Of a DNA stretch of 7,644 nt, positions 7,224 to 7,644 are shown piece after piece. Origin of the DNA: Aquamicrobium sp. (GTDB taxonomy: Bacteria > Pseudomonadota > Alphaproteobacteria > Rhizobiales > Rhizobiaceae); NCBI GenBank assembly GCA_014860725.1, contig JACZJD010000384.1:1-7644 (forward strand). The letters are read 5' to 3'. Each line of letters begins with the position of its first letter. The stretch's first letter is position 1. The notes beneath the pieces were generated by a model. The model did no database searches. It saw nothing but the letters and a program-made list of their open reading frames with translations, and was not told the DNA's origin. The position numbers were made by a program, and so were the translations under genes.

Positions 7224-7232
7224 CCGCCGTCC

Positions 7233-7644
7233 TTGAACCACCATCCGCACCAGAGCGACGACGCCTCCTCCGCCGTGCAGCCGGCCCTCAGCGCGGTCGG
7301 CGCGACGCCGATGATGGAGCAGTATATCGAGATCAAGGCGGCGAACCCGGACTCGCTCTTGTTCTACCGCATGGGCGACTTCTACGAGCTCTTCTTCGAC
7401 GACGCGGTCGCCGCCGCCGCCGCCCTCGACATCGCGCTCACCAAGCGCGGCAAGCACGAGGGCGAGGACATACCGATGTGCGGCGTGCCGGTGCATGCCG
7501 CCGACAGCTACCTCGCGCGGCTCATCCGCGGGGGCTTCCGCGTCGCCGTCTGCGAGCAGCTCGAGGACCCCGCCGAGGCCAAGAAGGCGCGCGGCGCCAA
7601 GGCCGTGGTGCACCGCGACGTGGTGCGTATCGTCACCCCCGGCA
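7233..7644 (+). CDS. mutS: DNA mismatch repair protein MutS, N-terminal part (3' partial)
   Basis: MutS recognises base mismatches and small loops after replication and recruits MutL through an ATP-dependent clamp. Only the first 137 codons are present; the frame runs open off the window end. This part covers the N-terminal mismatch-recognition domain: [20 protein letters not shown], then [13 protein letters not shown] containing the Phe-X-Glu motif (F50-Y51-E52) that stacks on the mismatch, then [28 protein letters not shown] and [10 protein letters not shown], all hallmark MutS segments. The start is taken as TTG 7233; ATG 7311 is an alternative that would still keep the Phe-X-Glu motif. 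It is transcribed divergently from the malic enzyme. Family assignment is certain; the exact start is not. Confidence 0.96.
   Translation, partial: MNHHPHQSDDASSAVQPALSAVGATPMMEQYIEIKAANPDSLLFYRMGDFYELFFDDAVAAAAALDIALTKRGKHEGEDIPMCGVPVHAADSYLARLIRGGFRVAVCEQLEDPAEAKKARGAKAVVHRDVVRIVTPG

Larger units (their letters stand above)
7102..7232. promoter_or_regulatory. Divergent promoter region for malic enzyme and mutS
   Basis: These 131 bases separate two divergent genes, so both promoters should lie here. For mutS, TTGCCG (7146-7151), a 17-base spacer and CTACAC (7169-7174) resemble the alphaproteobacterial CTTGAC-N17-CTATAT pattern. For the malic enzyme on the minus strand, TTGCAG (7182-7187) lies 16 bases before TATTCG (7160-7165). 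Both matches are partial, and the two proposed promoters overlap each other, so regulatory coupling is possible. These are by-eye assignments only. Confidence 0.4.

Noticed and set aside
4981..7236. A 751-codon open frame antisense to the malic enzyme
   Set aside because: Its product is an Arg/Asp/Val/His-rich sequence without family motifs, the usual shadow of a high-GC gene with strong third-position bias. The opposite strand encodes an unmistakable malic enzyme.
7092..7613. A 173-codon minus-strand open frame opposite mutS
   Set aside because: It is antisense to clear MutS N-terminal sequence, is Gly/Val/Arg-rich and has no recognisable motif.
1..7644. Mobile element, CRISPR, tRNA/rRNA, toxin–antitoxin or phage-defence content
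   Set aside because: I looked for transposase motifs, regular repeat-spacer patterns, tRNA-like folds and small gene pairs and saw none; the region reads as conserved core genome.

Overview
The window is a GC-rich stretch of chromosome with dense coding and alphaproteobacterial-looking proteins. The order hybrid histidine kinase – olsB-like acyltransferase – (acyl-CoA ligase) – malic enzyme – mutS matches, as I remember it, the olsB/tme/mutS neighbourhood of Sinorhizobium meliloti and relatives. I therefore place it in the Hyphomicrobiales (Rhizobiales). This rests on remembered synteny and protein motifs, not on a search, and I cannot name a genus.

Layout. Bases 1-65 form a near-perfect inverted repeat at the very edge of the window, overlapping the 5' part of a plus-strand hybrid sensor histidine kinase (to 2044) whose start lies outside. 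A 281-base intergenic region (2045-2325) holds a possible terminator hairpin and a doubled 9-bp motif. It is followed by a plus-strand GNAT-type acyltransferase resembling OlsB, the first enzyme of ornithine-lipid synthesis (2326-3228). That gene converges on a minus-strand class I adenylate-forming acyl-CoA ligase (3248-4768). The ligase lies directly downstream of a minus-strand MaeB/Tme-type malic enzyme with a C-terminal phosphotransacetylase-like domain (4816-7101), probably in one transcript. A 131-base divergent promoter region (7102-7232) separates the malic enzyme from the 5' end of mutS (from 7233 and off the window edge).

How the genes relate. The malic enzyme makes pyruvate, CO2 and reduced nicotinamide cofactor from malate. 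The co-transcribed ligase probably activates a carboxylic or fatty acid to its CoA thioester. OlsB acylates ornithine for a phosphorus-free membrane lipid. A shared lipid/C4-carbon theme is plausible but is inference only. The kinase and mutS have no evident functional link to the rest.

This looks like ordinary core genome. I found no mobile element, CRISPR array, tRNA, rRNA or defence system, and no convincing undescribed system. The points most worth a second look are the inverted repeat at base 1 (possible assembly fold-back), the degenerate inner receiver of the kinase, the apparently dead phosphotransacetylase domain, the ligase placed between olsB and the malic enzyme, and an inverted repeat in the malic enzyme/mutS promoter region.
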